A DNA stretch of 64,000 nt from the NCBI GenBank assembly GCA_964419055.1, contig CAYQNU010000016.1, positions 1 through 64,000 on the forward strand, given 5' to 3'. The first letter of the stretch is position 1. Each line of letters opens with the position of its first letter. The notes beneath the pieces were generated by a model. The model worked only from the letters and a program-made list of their open reading frames with translations. It did no database searches and was not told the DNA's origin. Below are positions 33,678 to 42,711 of this stretch, one piece after another. The stretch is from CAYQNU01 sp964419055. Its GTDB lineage: Bacteria > Bacteroidota > Bacteroidia > Flavobacteriales_D > Parvicellaceae. The translations under genes and the position numbers were made by a program.

Positions 33678-35174
33678 ATGAAAAAATTAGTGTATTTAGC
33701 TTTAATCGCCTTAACCGTAACAAGCTGTGCGGAATCAACCAGAGGTGAATTAGTCGGAGTCCTTGGACGACAAATATGGTATCATCCAGATTTGTATGGA
33801 ATGATGTATATTCCTGCGGGAAGTTACACCATGGGACAAAGTGATGAAGATGTTCCATTTGCAAAGTATTCAAGAGCCAAAACGGTTTCTGTTCAAGCAT
33901 TCTTTATGGATCATACCGAAATATCGAATAACGAATATCGTCAATTCGTATTTTGGGTGCGTGATTCTATAGCTCGTAAAATGCTTGCGGAAGATTTAGG
34001 ATATGCCGAATGGACTATCCCAACATTAGATGATGAGCTTCAAGAAAAGAGTGATGATGAATGGATATTGGATTGGAGTGTTAAAATCGATTGGAGAAAA
34101 ATCGAAGGAAATGTTCAGTTCCCTGTTTTAGCTAATATGTATTTAGGTCAAGCAGATCGTTTCTATGATCGTTTAGAAATTGATACTCGTAAATTAATGT
34201 TTGAATACTATTGGATTGATATGCAGGAAGCAGCTAGAAAAGGTCGTCCTTTAGTTAAAAAGCTTTCTAACGAAGAATTTGAAACAGAAATGTCTCAACA
34301 AGACCCTGAGCACAGAAATCAAATGCAAAATCCTGATCAACCATTTCCAATGCCAGAAGGAACTCCTCAAGGTAAAGACTTAGATATGGGTTACAGAAAT
34401 AGTAAAGGTCAAAACAACGCAATCAGAGGTCACGAAGATCGTTCACGTTTCATTATTAAAGAGATCATTAATGTTTATCCTGATACATTGTGTTGGATCC
34501 ACGACTTTACTTACAGTTTCAACGAGCCAATGACAAACACATATTTTTGGCACATTGCGTATGATAACTACCCTGTAGTGGGTGTTACTTGGCAACAAGC
34601 AAACGCATTCAATGTATGGAGAACAATGTTATTAAACACTTGGAGAGCTGGAGAATGGGAATCATTTGTTCAAGACTTTAGATTACCAACAGAAGCTGAG
34701 TGGGAATATGCCGCAAGAGGAGGTCTAGATTTAAGTCCATATCCTTGGGGTGGTCCATACATCAGAAACTCAAGAGGTTGTTTCTTAGGAAACTTTAAGC
34801 CTATGAGAGGTCGTTATATGGAAGACGGTGGTTTCCATACAGTAGAAGTTACTGCTTACCATCCAAATGATTATGGATTGTATTGTATGGCTGGTAACGT
34901 TGCTGAATGGTGTAGCACTGCGTATGATGAATCTGTTTATGAGTTTTCACACGATTTAAATCCTGAATATAAATATAATGCATTGGATCACGATCCACCT
35001 TCTATGAAAAGAAAAGTTATTCGTGGTGGTTCTTGGAAAGATATTGGGTACTATCTTCAAACTGGAACACGTACTTATGAATATCAAGATTCAGCAAAAT
35101 CGTATGTTGGTTACCGCAGTGTAATGACCTATTTAGGTAGAGGTGGGCCAAACAAAGATGGAGAAGGACTATAA
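33678..35174 (+). CDS. gldK: T9SS ring lipoprotein GldK (PorK)
   Basis: Outer-membrane lipoprotein that forms the periplasmic ring with GldN. The 498-aa protein has a lipobox with Cys17 (LTVTSC) and an FGE/sulfatase-modifying-factor fold: YIPAGSYTMGQSDEDVPF, FFMDHTEISNNEYRQFV, FRLPTEAEWEYAARGG, MAGNVAEWCSTAYD, VIRGGSWKD. The catalytic cysteines of true formylglycine enzymes are missing near the C-terminal GTRTYEYQDSAKSYVGYRS, as is usual in GldK, so a structural role is expected. The central region (residues about 110-270) is a GldK-specific insertion. Confidence 0.95.
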   Translation: MKKLVYLALIALTVTSCAESTRGELVGVLGRQIWYHPDLYGMMYIPAGSYTMGQSDEDVPFAKYSRAKTVSVQAFFMDHTEISNNEYRQFVFWVRDSIARKMLAEDLGYAEWTIPTLDDELQEKSDDEWILDWSVKIDWRKIEGNVQFPVLANMYLGQADRFYDRLEIDTRKLMFEYYWIDMQEAARKGRPLVKKLSNEEFETEMSQQDPEHRNQMQNPDQPFPMPEGTPQGKDLDMGYRNSKGQNNAIRGHEDRSRFIIKEIINVYPDTLCWIHDFTYSFNEPMTNTYFWHIAYDNYPVVGVTWQQANAFNVWRTMLLNTWRAGEWESFVQDFRLPTEAEWEYAARGGLDLSPYPWGGPYIRNSRGCFLGNFKPMRGRYMEDGGFHTVEVTAYHPNDYGLYCMAGNVAEWCSTAYDESVYEFSHDLNPEYKYNALDHDPPSMKRKVIRGGSWKDIGYYLQTGTRTYEYQDSAKSYVGYRSVMTYLGRGGPNKDGEGL

Positions 35175-35301
35175 TCTTCAAAAATAATAAATAATAAAAA
35201 AAATGTATTTTTAACATTTATTATAAAAAAGTTTCTATTTTCGCAAATCAGTAAAATCAAATAAATAACAATTGTCTAACATTTAAAAAAAAGCAAGGAA
35301 A

Positions 35302-36141
35302 ATGAGTGGTAACAGTTTTTTCGCAAGTAAGAGATTCAAAAACGGAATGAAGTTCGTTTATGGATGGGGTGGAGCCGTAGTAATCGTAGGAGCAATGTTT
35401 AAAATCCAACACTGGCCTGGTGCGAGTGTCGTTCTCATCGGAGGATTGGGAGTTGAAGCAGTAATCTTTATTTTATCAGCCTTTGAACCATTACACGAGG
35501 AAGTGGATTGGACATTGGTTTATCCTGAATTAGCTATGGGTCATTCAATGGATGAATTGCATTCATTACCAGAAGTTGACGAACATCACGTAGAAGAAAT
35601 CGGAAGCGATTTATCTGTTGTTGAGCAATTAGATAATATGTTAGCTCAAGCTAAAATTGAACCTGAATTAATTCAAAGTTTAGGAGATGGTTTAAGAAAT
35701 TTATCTTCAAGCACTAAAGGATTAGGTGACTTATCTAAAGCTACTGCTGCTACAGATGAATTTGTAGGAAATATCCAATCAGCTTCAACAAGAGTTGGTA
35801 AATTGTCAGATGCTTATGAGAATGCATCTAAATCATTAATGGGTCTTACTGACACAACAGGTGACGGTAAAAACTTTGGTGAACAAATGCAAAAAGTTAC
35901 AGGAAATTTAGCTGCATTAAACAATGTATATGAAATGCAATTAAAAGGAGCTTCTGAGCATTTAGGTGCTACTGAAAAAATGTACAGTGGAATCAATGAG
36001 TTGATGACCAACTTACATTCATCTCTTGATGATACTAAACGTTACAAAGAAACTATGTCTTCATTAAGCAAAAACTTGTCTGCTTTGAATACTGTTTATG
36101 GTAACATGCTTTCAGCTATGAATGTAAATGTTAATAATTAA
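35302..36141 (+). CDS. gldL: T9SS motor protein GldL (PorL)
   Basis: Inner-membrane stator-like subunit that with GldM converts proton motive force into motion. The 279-aa protein has two N-terminal helices (about residues 18-34 and 41-61) joined by the conserved FKIQHWPGA turn; Glu52 in the second helix is the buried acidic residue expected for proton coupling. A long helical cytoplasmic tail follows (SSSTKGLGDLSKAT and following). It is longer than the F. johnsoniae protein (about 215 aa). A weak internal -7-like box (TATTTTCG, 35236-35243) lies upstream. Confidence 0.95.
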   Translation: MSGNSFFASKRFKNGMKFVYGWGGAVVIVGAMFKIQHWPGASVVLIGGLGVEAVIFILSAFEPLHEEVDWTLVYPELAMGHSMDELHSLPEVDEHHVEEIGSDLSVVEQLDNMLAQAKIEPELIQSLGDGLRNLSSSTKGLGDLSKATAATDEFVGNIQSASTRVGKLSDAYENASKSLMGLTDTTGDGKNFGEQMQKVTGNLAALNNVYEMQLKGASEHLGATEKMYSGINELMTNLHSSLDDTKRYKETMSSLSKNLSALNTVYGNMLSAMNVNVNN

Positions 36142-36202
36142 GCTGTATCTTTTTTACTAAAGGTACATTAAACGTATTATTAACAATTAAAACTTAAATA
36201 TT

Positions 36203-38005
36203 ATGGGAGGAGGTAAAGAAACCCCAAGACAGAAAATGATTGGTCTTATGTACCTAGTACTTATGGCCCTTCTAGCAATGAACGTTTCAAAAGAGGTAAT
36301 CAACGCATTCGTTACATTGAATGATAAGATTGAAGCAGGGAACGTTATTATTAAAGGAACAATGGAAGGAGCCTATGGTTCTTTCGATCAAGCAATAGCT
36401 GGTTTAACTGCTCAAAAAGCAGGTCCAGATGAGATTGAAAACGTTAAAAAAATTCAAGCTCAAGCGTTACAAATCAAAGAATGGAGTAAATCGTTAACAA
36501 ACTATTTTGTTAGTGAGTCAAGTAGATTAATTCAAGAATCTGGTGATGCTTCTTTTGGTATGGTAGATGAGTTATCACCTCCAGGAGATAAACATTACCG
36601 AATAGATGAAGCAGGTTACTTTCATTTATTTGGATTGATGCACTTGTCTAAAAAAGATGATTATGACGTTGCTACACGTTTGTACATTGGTGATGGTGGT
36701 CATGAAAATCCAACAGGTACTTTCTTAGTAGATAGTATCACAGGTTTTAGAGATAGAATTTGTACATTAATTGCAAATTATAAAGATGATAAAGGTACTT
36801 ATTCCTTTACACCACCTCAGATCAGACCTGATATGGAAAATGATCCCGCTTCAACAAAAGCATTTAATGATGAATTGAAAAAGGCATTAGCTACAGTTAA
36901 TCCTTTAGATACAGCATTGATTGCTCAAATATATGGAATTTTGTCACCACCTGTGAAAACAATGAACCACGGACTTGAATATCCTTGGATTGCCAAACAA
37001 TTTGACCATGCTCCATTAGTAGCTGCTATTGCAATGTTTACTTCTATTCGTGCAGACATTTTACAAGCTGAGAATAAAGCTGTAAATCACATTGCAGGAA
37101 GAGTTGTTGCTCCTAAATTCAATTTCAACAAAATTGAACCATTAGCATTTGCACCTGCAAGTTATATTAATCAAGGTGATTCTATCAAATTGAAAGTTAT
37201 GATTGCAGCTTACGATTCAACTGAGAACATGAAATTGAAATACTGGGTTGATGATTCAACACGTTCAGGAGATGGTACTCCTTTTGAAGCTGCTGCTGGT
37301 TCTCAGTTAAGATTACCTGGAGGAAGCGTAGGAGATCATACAGTATATGGTACTATTGCAGTAAAAGAAAAAGGTGTTGAGAAATTTAAACCTTGGTCTT
37401 TCAAATATTCAGTTGGTGCACCAAATGCTGCCGTTTCTGCTTATGATTTAAATGTATTATACTCAGGATGGGATAACAGAATTAAAGTTGCTGCTGGTGG
37501 ATTTGATCCTTCATTAGTAACAGTAAACTGTAGCGGATGTTCAAGTTTCTCTAAATCAGGTGATTTTTATGTTGCCAAAGTTCAAGGGATTAAAGGTGAA
37601 GCAACCATTTCTGTTAGTGCTAAGACTCCAGACGGAAAGTCAGTATCTTTAGCTTCTGAGAAATTTAGAATTTTCCCATTACCTAAACCAGAGCCTAAAT
37701 ACGCTGGTCAAGGATTCGAGAAAAGTTCTATGAACGTTGCTACAGCTAAAGCTTGTCCTCCTTTGAAAGCAGTAATGGATGGACCATTGAATGTTCCTTA
37801 CAACATTACTCAATTCAAAATGGTAGTATCTAAAGGGGGTAAAACAGCCACTTTAACTTCATCAAGTAATGCATTGACTGCAGAGATGAAAGCAGCTATT
37901 TCAGCAATGAGTAAAGGGTCTCAATTGACGTTTATGGATATTAGAGCTGCTGGACCTAGTGGAAAAGCTGTTCCAATTGGTAACCTTTCTTATGTTTTAG
38001 AGTAA
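36203..38005 (+). CDS. gldM: T9SS motor/shaft protein GldM (PorM)
   Basis: The GldM dimer passes one helix each into the GldL ring and projects a long periplasmic shaft to the GldK/GldN ring. The 600-aa protein begins MGGGKETPRQKMIGLMYLVL with the transmembrane helix at about residues 14-34, then a helical D1 region and beta domains. Motifs include HGLEYPWIAKQFDHAPLVAA, FNFNKIEPLAFAPASYINQGDS, SAYDLNVLYSGWDNRIKVAAGGF and FRIFPLPKPEPKY. It is about 85 aa longer than the F. johnsoniae and P. gingivalis proteins. gldN follows after 24 bp. Confidence 0.95.
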   Translation: MGGGKETPRQKMIGLMYLVLMALLAMNVSKEVINAFVTLNDKIEAGNVIIKGTMEGAYGSFDQAIAGLTAQKAGPDEIENVKKIQAQALQIKEWSKSLTNYFVSESSRLIQESGDASFGMVDELSPPGDKHYRIDEAGYFHLFGLMHLSKKDDYDVATRLYIGDGGHENPTGTFLVDSITGFRDRICTLIANYKDDKGTYSFTPPQIRPDMENDPASTKAFNDELKKALATVNPLDTALIAQIYGILSPPVKTMNHGLEYPWIAKQFDHAPLVAAIAMFTSIRADILQAENKAVNHIAGRVVAPKFNFNKIEPLAFAPASYINQGDSIKLKVMIAAYDSTENMKLKYWVDDSTRSGDGTPFEAAAGSQLRLPGGSVGDHTVYGTIAVKEKGVEKFKPWSFKYSVGAPNAAVSAYDLNVLYSGWDNRIKVAAGGFDPSLVTVNCSGCSSFSKSGDFYVAKVQGIKGEATISVSAKTPDGKSVSLASEKFRIFPLPKPEPKYAGQGFEKSSMNVATAKACPPLKAVMDGPLNVPYNITQFKMVVSKGGKTATLTSSSNALTAEMKAAISAMSKGSQLTFMDIRAAGPSGKAVPIGNLSYVLE

Positions 38006-38029
38006 AAAAGATTTTAAAATTAAAACACT

Positions 38030-38956
38030 ATGTTAAAAAGATTTATTGAAACCACCACCTTACTAGCATTTTTTTCAAGTGTTGCATTTGCTCAAGTACC
38101 ACCTAGTTCGGGTGTAACCGTTGAGTCAGGTGTTTTGGATGGAGTATATGTTCCAGAACATGTACCTACAAAACGTGTGATACAATATACTCACTTGAGA
38201 GAGGCAGATGTAATGTGGAGTAAACGTGTTTGGCGTACAATTGATCTTAGAGAAAAGATGAATCATCCTTTGTACTATCCAGAGGTTCCAATTTCTGATA
38301 GAAGATCATTGTTTGATGTAATTAAATATGGTGTTTTGGAAGAAGGAAGTCTTACTATATATGCATTGGGAGCAACATTTGACGATCAGTTTAAAGCACC
38401 AGTATTAAGAATGACTAGTGAGACAGAGGCGGTTTACAAAAATCGTGTTGCGTCTTATTTTGGAACATCTGTTTTAGTGCCTGTTTTTGATGCCAATGGT
38501 GACCCTGTTGATGCAGATGGAGATGGTGTGGAAGATTACAGAGATACCACAACCTTTTATGACACACGTGAGATTATCAAATATGAAATCAAAGAAGATT
38601 GGTTTTTTGATAAACAACGTTCTGTATTGGATGTAAGAATTATTGGTATTTGCCCGGTTGTTTATGATATACAACAAGGTCAAATTCTTGGAGAGAAAGG
38701 TTTATTTTGGTTATATTTTCCAGAGTGTAGATATGTATTTCAAAACTTTTTTGTTTACAATCCAGGGAACGATGCTCAACGTATGAGTTATGACGATTTA
38801 TTTTGGAAAAGACAATTTTCATCATACATTCACAAAGAAAGTAACATTTTCGACCGAATGGTTTCACCATCTTGGGTAGGTGTTGAAGCTTTGCTAGAAA
38901 GTGAGAAAATTAAAGGTGAAATGTTCCAATTGGAACATGATCTTTGGAATTTGTAA
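38030..38956 (+). CDS. gldN: T9SS ring protein GldN (PorN)
   Basis: Periplasmic partner of GldK in the T9SS ring, contacting the tip of GldM. The 308-aa protein has a signal peptide (cleaved about residue 21, FAQVPP) and GldN landmarks: EADVMWSKRVWRTIDLREKMNHPLYYP, LFDVIKYGVLEEG, EIIKYEIKEDWFFDKQRSVLDVRIIGICP, LFWLYFPECRYVFQNFFVYNPGNDAQRMSYDDLFWKRQFSSYIHKESN. A strong terminator follows 23 bp after the stop. Confidence 0.95.
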   Translation: MLKRFIETTTLLAFFSSVAFAQVPPSSGVTVESGVLDGVYVPEHVPTKRVIQYTHLREADVMWSKRVWRTIDLREKMNHPLYYPEVPISDRRSLFDVIKYGVLEEGSLTIYALGATFDDQFKAPVLRMTSETEAVYKNRVASYFGTSVLVPVFDANGDPVDADGDGVEDYRDTTTFYDTREIIKYEIKEDWFFDKQRSVLDVRIIGICPVVYDIQQGQILGEKGLFWLYFPECRYVFQNFFVYNPGNDAQRMSYDDLFWKRQFSSYIHKESNIFDRMVSPSWVGVEALLESEKIKGEMFQLEHDLWNL

Positions 38957-38978
38957 AATCCATTAATTTGATTTAATA

Positions 38979-39012
38979 CAAAAAGAGCCGCATATTGCGG
39001 CTCATTTTTTTG
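38979..39012 (+). terminator. Terminator between gldN and second gldM
   Basis: GAGCCGCA (38985-38992) and TGCGGCTC (38996-39003) form a GC-rich perfect 8-bp stem with a 3-nt loop, flanked by an A run and a T run. It separates the second gldM from the porP-gldN unit. Confidence 0.88.
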
Positions 39013-39069
39013 TACCTTTTTTTTACTTGGTCATTACACAAGTATTATTAACCAATTAAATCTAAAGTT

Positions 39070-40830
39070 ATGGGAGGCGCAAAAGAAACACCACGTCAAA
39101 AAATGATCGGATTGATGTATTTAGTGTTAATGGCACTATTGGCAATGAACGTATCAAAAGAAGTAATAAATGCTTTTATTACTATGAATAATAATTTAGA
39201 ATCACAAAACAACAGTCTTAATTTGGCTAATAGTGATCAATTAGATATTCTACAATCAAAATTTGTAAATCCTGAATTAAAAGGAAAGGCTAAACAAGAA
39301 GCCAAAGTGATTTTTGAGTTGGGAGTTAAAATACACAATTTAACTCGATCAACAGCTAATTTCTATATGGAAGAAGCGGATGACATGCTTAAGAAAGGCG
39401 ATGATTCTCAATCTTGGGTTACTACCAATAGTGATGGATTCAAATCAATAGTTGATTTAATGGCTGAAAATTCAGATTATTCTAGAAAAGATGATTATGA
39501 TATTCCAACTTTTATGTTTGTTGGTGACAATCACTTGAATATAAATGATAGAGGGAAAGTTTTGATAGAGCGTTTGATTGAATACCGTGATTCTTTATGT
39601 ATATATATCGCTCATAAGCCTAAACCAAATAATAAAGGTTATTATTCATTTGTTCCACCAGTCATTTCAAAAAAAGATGATTTGGATACAGCATGGCTTT
39701 CAAATCTAGAAAAGTCTCTCGAAACAGTAAGAGAGGAGGATAGAAAATACATAGTCGATATCTATAGAATATTAACACTACCTGAAAAGATTAAAAATCA
39801 CGGAGAAATGTATCCATGGCAAGCAGCTCAATTTGACCATGCACCAATGGTTGCCGCTGCTGGGGTTTTTACTTCATTAAAAAGTAGAGTGCTCCAAGCT
39901 GAGCGATTTGCTTTGAATAATTTAAATGCTCAAACCGATTCGCCCATATTCAGATTTAATGCAATTGAACCATTAGCATTTGCACCCACTGGTTATATTA
40001 ATACGGGAGACTCATTAGATTTATCTGTAATGATCGCGGCCTATGATACAATGGCTTCACCACAAATCCGTTATTGGATAGATGATTCTAACAGAGTTAA
40101 TGCTCCTAAGATATCAACTTTAAAACAAATTCGATTAAGTGGCGCTGTGGGAAAACATAACGTAGTTGGTGACATTGCCATTCAAACAAAAAATGGGATA
40201 GAATGGAAACCTTGGAAGTTTGATTTTAACGTTGGAACACCCAATGCTTCTGTTTCTCCATATGATTTAAATGTTTTATATTCTGGATACGAAAACAAAA
40301 TAAAAGTAGCTGCTGGTGGTTTTCGTCCCGAACAAATAAATGCTTCTTGCACGGGTTGTGAAAGTTTTACGAAATCAGGAGATTTTTATATTGCCAAAGT
40401 TAAAGGATTATCAGGAAAAGCGTCAATTAAGGTTTTTGCAAAATCAGATGATGGAAGCACTGTCCAATTAGCAAATGAGGAATTTAGAATTTTCCCAAAG
40501 CCCAAACCTGTTGTGAAATTTGCTAATTATGGATATGAAACAAAAGTTATTGCCAAAGCAACAGCTGAGAATTGTCCCGCTATAAAACTAGTGACGGAAA
40601 GCCCCGTAAATATTCAATATGATGTTAAAGGATTTAGTTTACAGATTCTTGGAGGTGGTGGAAACAAAACTCCAGCTAAACTCAAAAGCAATAGTCATTT
40701 GCTAACAGCGGAAATGAAAAAGGCTCTCCAATCCGTTCCAAAAGGTGGAACAATTATGTTTACTGATATAAGAGCAACTGGAGGTGGCAGTGAAATTCCC
40801 GTTCCTCCTTTAATTTTTGATTTGAATTAA
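39070..40830 (+). CDS. gldM: Second GldM/PorM-family protein
   Basis: A full-length 586-aa paralogue of the gldM at 36203. The first 35 residues, including the transmembrane helix, are almost identical (MGGAKETPRQKMIGLMYLVL); further shared landmarks are HGEMYPWQAAQFDHAPMVAA, FRFNAIEPLAFAPTGYINTGDS, SPYDLNVLYSGYENKIKVAAGGF and FRIFPKPKPVVKF. The helical region after the membrane helix (about residues 36-150) differs strongly. No second gldL or gldN accompanies it. It lies after a terminator and so probably has its own weak promoter (TACCTTTT, 39013-39020). It could form mixed dimers with GldM or an alternative motor. Confidence 0.92.
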   Translation: MGGAKETPRQKMIGLMYLVLMALLAMNVSKEVINAFITMNNNLESQNNSLNLANSDQLDILQSKFVNPELKGKAKQEAKVIFELGVKIHNLTRSTANFYMEEADDMLKKGDDSQSWVTTNSDGFKSIVDLMAENSDYSRKDDYDIPTFMFVGDNHLNINDRGKVLIERLIEYRDSLCIYIAHKPKPNNKGYYSFVPPVISKKDDLDTAWLSNLEKSLETVREEDRKYIVDIYRILTLPEKIKNHGEMYPWQAAQFDHAPMVAAAGVFTSLKSRVLQAERFALNNLNAQTDSPIFRFNAIEPLAFAPTGYINTGDSLDLSVMIAAYDTMASPQIRYWIDDSNRVNAPKISTLKQIRLSGAVGKHNVVGDIAIQTKNGIEWKPWKFDFNVGTPNASVSPYDLNVLYSGYENKIKVAAGGFRPEQINASCTGCESFTKSGDFYIAKVKGLSGKASIKVFAKSDDGSTVQLANEEFRIFPKPKPVVKFANYGYETKVIAKATAENCPAIKLVTESPVNIQYDVKGFSLQILGGGGNKTPAKLKSNSHLLTAEMKKALQSVPKGGTIMFTDIRATGGGSEIPVPPLIFDLN

Positions 40831-40842
40831 AGCCGAATATCT

Positions 40843-40874
40843 AAAAAGGTCATCAACTAGTTGATGACCTTTTT
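40843..40874. terminator. Bidirectional terminator, perfect 32-bp palindrome
   Basis: The 16-bp arms (40843-40858 and 40859-40874) are exact reverse complements, with A and T runs on both sides. It can end transcription of the second gldM on the plus strand and of the glycosyltransferase on the minus strand. The latter's stop codon lies inside the stem. Confidence 0.88.
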
Positions 40875-41641
40875 TTATTTTTAAGAAAATCTTGTAAAAA
40901 CTGATATTTTAGATATTTAGCATGGGCAGATATTTTGCAAATGATAAACCCATAATAACCATCTAAAAATCCTAATCTAAACACATAATCTGAAAGGAAC
41001 TTTATTATTGGTTTACTCAATACAATTATTCTGTTTGTCTTTTTACCTCTTTCAAAATCAGCTTTAGCACTTATCTGTGCAAATTTTATACTTTGCACAC
41101 GATGTTCTTCAACCGAATAATAACTGTAGTGCAACAAGTCTCCATGTAAATGGTTAATCTTGTTTTTTTCTACCTGCATCACCACAAAATCGTGCGGATT
41201 TATACCACCCCAACTTCCTTTTGATTTATCCCAAAGACGTATTTTTTTGTCGGGATACCAACCACAATGTTTTATCCATTGTCCGCAATAATTGGTGAGT
41301 CGATTGAATGAATAGGCTGAATAATTTTCTAATGCTGGCTTTAAGATTAAAATTGATTTTTTTAGTTCCTCATCCAAAGCTTCATCTGCATCTAACGACA
41401 AGACATACGAATGACTGGCTTGATGCATAGCATAGTTTTTTTGCTGAATATGACCTTCAAAAGGGTTTTTGATAAATCTGACAGCGTATTTACTACAAAT
41501 TTCTTCCGTTTTATCCGTTGAAAAAGAGTCTACAACAATAATTTCATCAGCAATACCTAGCAACGATTGTAAACATCTTTCAATGTTTTTTTCTTCATTG
41601 AATGTGATAATTACGGCTGATATTTTGTTTGTAGAAGTCAA
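40853..41641 (-). CDS. Glycosyltransferase family 2, WaaE/KdtX-like
   Basis: A 262-aa cytoplasmic or membrane-associated sugar transferase of the GT-A fold. N-terminal SAVIITFNEEKNIERCL and IIVVDSFSTDKTEEI bind the nucleotide sugar; LSLDADEAL carries the DxD metal site; RLWDKSKGSWGG and HGDLLHYSYYS are typical of lipopolysaccharide-core WaaE-type enzymes. No ATG fits: the frame starts at a TTG (41641) just before the first strand, with a -7 element TAGTTTTG at 41658-41665. The last codons lie in a terminator hairpin. Confidence 0.87.
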   Translation of the reverse strand: MTSTNKISAVIITFNEEKNIERCLQSLLGIADEIIVVDSFSTDKTEEICSKYAVRFIKNPFEGHIQQKNYAMHQASHSYVLSLDADEALDEELKKSILILKPALENYSAYSFNRLTNYCGQWIKHCGWYPDKKIRLWDKSKGSWGGINPHDFVVMQVEKNKINHLHGDLLHYSYYSVEEHRVQSIKFAQISAKADFERGKKTNRIIVLSKPIIKFLSDYVFRLGFLDGYYGFIICKISAHAKYLKYQFLQDFLKNKKRSSTS

Positions 41642-41657
41642 TAGTAATATGTGTCTT

Positions 41658-41665
41658 CAAAACTA
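41658..41665 (-). promoter_or_regulatory. -7 promoter element of the glycosyltransferase gene
   Basis: The minus strand reads TAGTTTTG, a match to TAnnTTTG, 16 bp before the TTG start at 41641. This supports the unusual start codon. Confidence 0.5.
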
Positions 41666-41760
41666 CTAATTTTTTTTGAGTAATCTATTTTATCGTTTTC
41701 TTTGGTACTTTTTTATTAGTTCAGGTTAATAGTTGTAATTTTACATTTTTCAATCGAAGT

Positions 41761-42711
41761 ATGAAAATAAGTGGTTTTACTTTTATTAAAAATGGCGATA
41801 CGCTTTACATTCCGTTAAAGGAAGCAATTACTTCAATATTGCCCATTTGTGATGAATTCATTATTGCCATGGGAGATAACTCGCCTAATGATAAAACAGA
41901 AGAGATTATTAATTCGATTCAATCAGATAAAATTAAAATTGTAAATACGGTTTGGGATACTAAACTCTTTCCCATGAATACTGAATTTGCACGTCAAACA
42001 GATATTGCTAAATCACACTGCATGGGTGATTGGTTATTTTATATACAATGTGATGAAGCGGTTCATGAAAATGATTTGCCAAAAATAAAAAATGCCTGTG
42101 AAAAGTATCTAGATGACAAAAATGTGGATGGGTTTTTATTTAAATACCTTCACTTTTGGGGCGATTACAAACATTATCACAAATCACATGCTTGGTATCA
42201 AAAAGAAATAAGGATCATTAGAAATGATGCCGACATTCATTCATGGAAAGATGCCCAATCCTTTAGGAAATTTAGTGCCTGGAACGGTACTTTTGAGGAT
42301 TATCAAAAAAAGGAAGACAGCCAAAAACTGAAAGTGAAGTTATTGGATGCACACGTTTATCATTATGGTTTTGTGAGACCTCCAGATGTCATGTCAGGAA
42401 AAATTAAAATTCAATCAGATACCTATAGAGGGGAGGAAGCTACAAAAATACTCTTTGATAAATTACCTCCTTCATTTGATTACGGCCCTTTACATTTGGT
42501 TCAAGAATTTAAAGGAACCCATCCCGCGGTAATGAACGATTGGATGGCCAAACACAATTGGGCTAATCAATTGCAATATAAAGGGAAAGTAAATCCAAAC
42601 CGCCCCATACATAAACACGAAAAAATAAAATATCGATTGGTTTCTTGGATTGAAAATACCTTTAGAAAAGGCGAAACCATTGGTGGATTTAAAAACTATA
42701 TCGAGATTTAA
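41761..42711 (+). CDS. Glycosyltransferase family 2-like protein
   Basis: A 316-aa protein with a GT-A-like start (KISGFTFIKNGDTLYIPLKEAITSILPICDEFIIAMGDNSPNDKT) and the metal-site region LFYIQCDEAVHENDL in place of a classical DxD. His-rich motifs follow (FKYLHFWGDYKHYHKSHAWYQKEIRIIR, HVYHYGFVRPP). Probably transfers a sugar in cell-surface polysaccharide or LPS synthesis; the substrate cannot be read. It ends overlapping the next, opposite-strand gene by 4 bp. Confidence 0.8.
   Translation: MKISGFTFIKNGDTLYIPLKEAITSILPICDEFIIAMGDNSPNDKTEEIINSIQSDKIKIVNTVWDTKLFPMNTEFARQTDIAKSHCMGDWLFYIQCDEAVHENDLPKIKNACEKYLDDKNVDGFLFKYLHFWGDYKHYHKSHAWYQKEIRIIRNDADIHSWKDAQSFRKFSAWNGTFEDYQKKEDSQKLKVKLLDAHVYHYGFVRPPDVMSGKIKIQSDTYRGEEATKILFDKLPPSFDYGPLHLVQEFKGTHPAVMNDWMAKHNWANQLQYKGKVNPNRPIHKHEKIKYRLVSWIENTFRKGETIGGFKNYIEI

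Noticed and set aside
33678..35174. GldK as an active formylglycine-generating enzyme
   Set aside because: The fold is present but the catalytic Cys pair is missing, and its position before gldL marks it as the structural ring lipoprotein.
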